DNA of 61,643 bases from an uncultured Oscillospiraceae bacterium (lineage in GTDB: Bacteria > Bacillota > Clostridia > Oscillospirales > Oscillospiraceae), in NCBI GenBank assembly GCA_947625285.1, contig CANQNS010000011.1, positions 1 to 61,643 of the forward strand, read 5' to 3'. How positions within the stretch are numbered: the first letter of the stretch is position 1; every line of letters starts with the position of its first letter. The position numbers were made by a program, and so were the translations under genes. The notes below the pieces were generated by a model, which saw only the letters and a list, made by a program, of their open reading frames with translations, did not search any database and was not told the DNA's origin. Shown in pieces: positions 58,199 to 61,643 of the stretch.

Positions 58199-58216
58199 AA
58201 GAATCCCTTCTGTGCG

Positions 58217-60400
58217 TTATTTGAGCCAGTCGGCCTTGCCGCGCACGCTCATGAGGAGCGCACGGACATCGGACACATCTACAGTCTCATCCTTGTTAAC
58301 ATCTCCTACCTGAGAGATGGTCTCCGCCCGCTTGCCACGCACACTCATGAGAAGCGCACGGACATCCGACACGTCCACACCACTGTCGCCGTTGGCGTCG
58401 CCCAGCTTGCAGGGGCCGCCGCAGACCGAGCAGCCGTCCGCCGTGTAGGAGTGGCTCTTCTTGGCGATGACAGTGTCCTGATAGCTGCCGACGGAGAAGC
58501 CAAGCTCCGCCATGTAGTCGGCGTAGGTGGCGTCACAGCCGGGGCGCATGCAGGCCTTGCCGTACAGGCCCTCCTGGGTGCAGGTGGAGTCCTTGATGAC
58601 CCGGAAGTCAAAGACGTGCTGCAGGGGATAGATCACGCGGGTGACCTCCATGTTGCAGTCGGCGCAGGTGCTCTTCTCTTTGCCGTACTCGGTGCAGGTG
58701 GGCTCCACCACGGTTTCCCATTTGCCGGTGCTGTGGTTGAAGCCGCCACGGGCGTCGGCGGCCACCGTCACCACATCGCCGTTCTTGCTCTTGGCGGTGG
58801 CGGTCACCGTGAAGCCGTGCTCCATGCCGTCCAGGTCCGTGATCGTCAGGGACTGGCCGGCCGCGCTGATCTGGAAATATCCCTCGTCGGTGGTCTTGCT
58901 CTCGCCCGCTTTCACGGTCATCTCTTTGGAGTTGAAGGCGCCCTTCAAGGTGCCGTCCGTATACTTCACGGTCCAGGTCAGATCGTCCACCTGGCAGCCG
59001 ATGGGGAAGCAGGCCAGGTTCATGGTGACGCTCTTGTTCACGCCCGCGTGGACGGAGTAGTTCAGGTGGTTGCCGTCATCGAAGCGCATAAACTCCAGGG
59101 GACCCGCCTCCGCAGGGTTGCGGTCGAAGGTCTGGTTGTTCCGGTCGCCCTTCGTCCAGACGGCGTACAGGCTCACGCCGTTTTTGATGACATAGCCCTC
59201 CGTAATATCCGGCTCGGCGGCGTCATGCGTCGTGGCCCAGCCCTTGAAGATATAGCCGTTGTTGTTATTGTAGCTGGCCCAGTGAGCCTCCATTTCGGCC
59301 CAGGTGGCGAACTCGGTCTGGCCGTCCCAGTTCAGGCCGGCGATGGCGGCGTTGCCCACGTCCATCTTGACGCCGTCCACAGACGCGTCATAGTGGCGGG
59401 TGCTAGTCAGGCAGTGGCCGTACATACCGTTGATGCCGTTCCAGTCGTAGTAGTAGGTCACGACCTTCGTGTCGGCGGTCTCCTGCAGCTGATAGGCGGC
59501 GTACAGGGTGGTGACGCCCTCAGGGACAGGCGCGCCCGGAGCGATCGGGGTGCCCTGGGGCTGGATGTCCCAGTTCCAGTACGCCCCATTGCCCTGGTCG
59601 GGGGTCTGGGTCACGCTGCACTTCTGGGTGTACCAGCCGATGAACTTAACGGCGTCCTGATCGGGATCGTCGATGTTGAAAACAGGCGCGTCCACGCCCT
59701 CCGTGGGAAGGGTCCCGTTCACCAGGTCAATGGTCCGGGTATAGGTCTGGTCGCCGCCGAGGAAGCTGCCCGGCTCGGCGTCCAGAACGACGGTACGTAC
59801 CCAGCAGGCGTGCAGCTCCGTCACCTCTTCGGCAACGGTCTCACCCGTCTGGACCGGCTTCGCGCCCGCGGCAACGGCCGCGGCGTAGTCAGCATACTGG
59901 GCGGTATACCAGCCCACGAACCGGTAGCCGGTGCGGACAGGCTGGCAGTATGTCAGATCGCCCAAGGTCCCCTCCACCGACAGGGTGGTGGTGATGGTGG
60001 GATAATTCCAGCGTTCGCCGGGGAACACGCCGCCCTCCGGGTACAGGGTCAGGACCCGGCGTTCCTCGGTCTCCTGCTCCGGCACAGACTCCGGCTCCAG
60101 GGACGTAGTCATGATCCCGGGGTCAGCCGCAGGCTCGCCGGCCGCGGCGTCAGCCGGGGTCTCCGTGGGCTCCGCCGGGGTCTCCGGCGCGGGCTCGGTC
60201 GTGGTCTCGGTCGTGGTCTCGGCGGGCTCCGCCGGGGTCTCCGGCGCGGGCTCGCCCGCCGGGTCTGCGCTATCCGGCGCAGGCTCGGTCACGGGGGCCG
60301 CGGTCTCCGTCGGGACCGTTTCCTCTTCGGCGGCGGCGGGCGCCGCCATCAGCGCCATCAGCATGATGAACGCCAGCAGGAAGCAGATCGTCTTTTTCAT
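58217..60400 (-). CDS. Secreted InlB-repeat/dockerin surface protein
   Basis: 727 residues. Signal peptide (1-24), then a Pro/Thr/Glu-rich stretch with repeated PAPETPAEP units (25-110). Flg_new/InlB-B-like modules follow, marked by FVGWYT, FIGWYT and FKGWATT. An Ig-like region and cysteine-containing linker precede a C-terminal type I dockerin whose two Ca-binding repeats read DANGDSGVDVSD and DVNKDETVDVSD. It lies 18 bases upstream of the sortase-anchored gene, so the two are cotranscribed. A dockerin needs a cohesin partner, not clearly identified here. Confidence 0.85.
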   Translation of the reverse strand: MKKTICFLLAFIMLMALMAAPAAAEEETVPTETAAPVTEPAPDSADPAGEPAPETPAEPAETTTETTTEPAPETPAEPTETPADAAAGEPAADPGIMTTSLEPESVPEQETEERRVLTLYPEGGVFPGERWNYPTITTTLSVEGTLGDLTYCQPVRTGYRFVGWYTAQYADYAAAVAAGAKPVQTGETVAEEVTELHACWVRTVVLDAEPGSFLGGDQTYTRTIDLVNGTLPTEGVDAPVFNIDDPDQDAVKFIGWYTQKCSVTQTPDQGNGAYWNWDIQPQGTPIAPGAPVPEGVTTLYAAYQLQETADTKVVTYYYDWNGINGMYGHCLTSTRHYDASVDGVKMDVGNAAIAGLNWDGQTEFATWAEMEAHWASYNNNNGYIFKGWATTHDAAEPDITEGYVIKNGVSLYAVWTKGDRNNQTFDRNPAEAGPLEFMRFDDGNHLNYSVHAGVNKSVTMNLACFPIGCQVDDLTWTVKYTDGTLKGAFNSKEMTVKAGESKTTDEGYFQISAAGQSLTITDLDGMEHGFTVTATAKSKNGDVVTVAADARGGFNHSTGKWETVVEPTCTEYGKEKSTCADCNMEVTRVIYPLQHVFDFRVIKDSTCTQEGLYGKACMRPGCDATYADYMAELGFSVGSYQDTVIAKKSHSYTADGCSVCGGPCKLGDANGDSGVDVSDVRALLMSVRGKRAETISQVGDVNKDETVDVSDVRALLMSVRGKADWLK

Positions 60401-60419
60401 CTTTCAAGTCTCCTTTCAT

Positions 60420-60560
60420 AAAGGGGGGAAAAAATGTTTTTACCCCCCCCCGGAGTTTCTCCGAGGGGGATAAAAACGCACAGGTCCGGCCACGGGGGCC
60501 ATTCCCGACCGGCGGGCTTTGGGGGCGCATGGCCCCGCCGCCCCACCTTTCGCTTATATG
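60420..60560 (-). promoter_or_regulatory. Long structured 5' UTR of the dockerin gene
   Basis: Between promoter and ATG lie about 150 GC-rich bases. On the minus-strand RNA a CGGCGGG/CCCGCCG stem and a long hairpin (about 60432-60480) of GTTTTTATCCCCC with GGGGGGTAAAAAC are visible just before the AGGAG RBS. I cannot match it to a riboswitch family. Confidence 0.4.
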
Positions 60561-60569
60561 GGTGAGTAC

Positions 60570-60598
60570 ATTCTAATATATTCACGACGCAAATTCAA
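60570..60598 (-). promoter_or_regulatory. Promoter of the surface protein operon
   Basis: Minus-strand TTGAAT, 17 bases, TAGAAT, in an A+T-rich patch about 170 bases upstream of ATG 60400. Coordinates are approximate to a few bases. Confidence 0.6.
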
Positions 60599-60604
60599 GT
60601 TATT

Positions 60605-60639
60605 TTTTAAAGCGCGGCCCGAAAAATTTCGGGCCGCGC
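60605..60639 (-). terminator. Terminator after the flavodiiron gene
   Basis: 13-bp stem GCGCGGCCCGAAA (60612-60624) with TTTCGGGCCGCGC (60627-60639); on the minus strand a TTTAAAAAA tail follows. Confidence 0.7.
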
Positions 60640-60671
60640 CATAAAAGCCTGATGATACGGGACTTTGCCCG

Positions 60672-61643
60672 TTATGCCTTGACGGAATTTACCAGAGCGT
60701 CCGCCAGATCCTCCAGCTCCGAAGCCTTGCTCTCGCTCAGCGAGGACGCCAGAGAGAGCCGCTCGTTCAGAAGCGTCATGTTCTTGAGCTGGTCGGTGAT
60801 GAACGCGCTCATCAGGTCGCCGCTCTTTACCGCCCAGGAGCCGTTCTCGACGATGGCGAAGGTGCGGTTTTGCAGGTTCAGAGCCTTCATGTCCATGAGG
60901 AAGTTGTGCATCACCGGGTAGATGCCCAGGTTGTAGGTGACGCTGGCAAGGACGATGTGGCTGTACTTGAACGCCTCGGAGATCAGGTAGCTGACGTGGG
61001 TGTTGGACACATCGTACACCGCCACGTTGGTAACGCCCTTCTCGCACAGCTTGGCCGCCAGGCACTGGGCCGCCGCCTCCGTGTTGCCGTACATGGACGC
61101 GTACACGATCATCACGCCCTTGACCTCCGGCTCGTACCGGCTCCACTTGTCGTACTTGTCGATGAAATAGCCCAGGTCCTTGCGCCACACGGGACCGTGC
61201 AGGGGGCAGATGAATTTGATCTGGTCCAGGATGCCCGCCGCCTTTTTCAGCAGAAGCTGGACGTGGGGGCCGTACTTGCCCACGATGTTAGTCAGATACC
61301 GGCGGGCCTCGTCCAGCCAGTCCCGGTCAAAGTCCACCTCGTCGGCAAAGAGCTTGCCGTCCAGGGCGATGAAGGAGCCGAAGGCGTCCGCGGAGAACAG
61401 CGCCCCATTGGTGGTGTCGAAGGTCACCATGGCCTCCGGCCAGTGGACCATGGGGGCCGCCACGAAGGTGACGGTGTGATCGCCGAAGGAGAAGGTGTCC
61501 CCCTCCTGGACGGAGATGAGCTCATGGCTGTCGATGTGGAAGCCGAACTGGCGCATCAGCAGAAACGCCTTGTCGTTGGAGATGATCTTCACCTTGGGCC
61601 AGCGCAGCAGCACCTCCTCGATGGTGGCGGCGTGGTCCGGCTC
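60672..61643 (-). CDS. FprA-type flavodiiron protein, N-terminus off the right edge
   Basis: 323 residues to the window edge, reading EPDHAATIEE at the start, so the HxExDH motif begins outside. Remaining diiron ligands are seen in APMVHWPEAM, FSADAFG and CPLHGPVW. The flavodoxin domain (YASMYGNTEAAAQCLA) and normal C-terminus follow, with no fused reductase or rubredoxin. It is a second, simple class A enzyme for O2 or NO reduction, needing external rubredoxin or F420-like donors. It is clearly homologous to residues 82-400 of the fusion at 52570. Confidence 0.92.
   Translation of the reverse strand, partial: EPDHAATIEEVLLRWPKVKIISNDKAFLLMRQFGFHIDSHELISVQEGDTFSFGDHTVTFVAAPMVHWPEAMVTFDTTNGALFSADAFGSFIALDGKLFADEVDFDRDWLDEARRYLTNIVGKYGPHVQLLLKKAAGILDQIKFICPLHGPVWRKDLGYFIDKYDKWSRYEPEVKGVMIVYASMYGNTEAAAQCLAAKLCEKGVTNVAVYDVSNTHVSYLISEAFKYSHIVLASVTYNLGIYPVMHNFLMDMKALNLQNRTFAIVENGSWAVKSGDLMSAFITDQLKNMTLLNERLSLASSLSESKASELEDLADALVNSVKA

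Noticed and set aside
60420-60560. c-di-GMP riboswitch assignment
   Set aside because: Conserved GEMM core sequences were not found by eye, so only an unassigned structured leader is reported.

Overview
The window reads as a chromosomal segment of a high-G+C, spore-forming anaerobic member of the Bacillota, most likely family Oscillospiraceae (the Flavonifractor/Intestinimonas/Oscillibacter neighbourhood). Support comes from the sporulation and cell-wall genes (spoIIP, yabP-yabQ-divIC, a SleB-like protein, two FtsW/RodA proteins), two oxygen-detoxifying flavodiiron proteins with rubredoxin, a dockerin protein and an NTG-type sortase substrate, strong AGGAGG ribosome sites and many GTG/TTG starts. 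No insertion sequence, integrase, prophage or CRISPR array was seen. The placement is inference; no 16S or marker comparison was possible.

Layout. 1-5113: a thioredoxin reductase cut by the left edge, a repeat-filled intergenic region, then minus-strand thioesterase, HAD phosphatase, coiled-coil protein, DegV and the CCA-adding enzyme. 5127-10075: a DtxR/MntR regulator, an MFS drug-efflux gene behind a 15-codon leader peptide and alternative stem-loops, and a BlaI/M56 regulator pair with three operators. 10075-20036: PcrA, two MATE exporters, RsmG, a SleB-like protein, a TSCPD protein, SpoIIP and a CBS protein. 20121-27934: divIC-yabQ-yabP, metG, VanW, hemW and an AAA+ ATPase. 28121-38431: an amino-sugar locus with a binding protein containing two nearly identical domains, two permeases, nagB and nagA, then an N-acylglucosamine 2-epimerase and, divergently, a ROK protein and an SGNH esterase. 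38494-49963: a YesL-like protein, a coiled-coil orphan, tRNA-Thr(CGU), RadC, RodA, DUF975, a Gx transporter with a NusG-domain-II protein, and an operon of FHA-FtsW, penicillin-binding protein, ABC-F and YdcF. 50010-61643: Mrp, a membrane protein, PlsC, a flavodiiron/flavin reductase/rubredoxin fusion with a separate rubredoxin, two large surface proteins and a second flavodiiron protein cut by the right edge.

How the genes fit together. The amino-sugar genes suggest uptake of GlcNAc or ManNAc, epimerisation, phosphorylation, deacetylation and deamination to fructose-6-phosphate. The flavodiiron, rubredoxin and thioredoxin reductase genes are the redox defence of a strict anaerobe. Two FtsW/RodA proteins, a penicillin-binding protein, SpoIIP and YabPQ serve envelope growth and spore formation. 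MFS, two MATE, ABC-F and BlaI/M56 genes give an antibiotic-response capacity.

The most notable signals are regulatory or structural. The MFS gene has an Erm-like attenuator. The sugar-binding protein carries a silent-difference-only tandem duplication. Several intergenic regions are packed with consecutive hairpins, one pair of copies showing compensatory base changes. Terminator-like hairpins abut the ribosome-binding sites of rsmG, yabP and one MATE gene.
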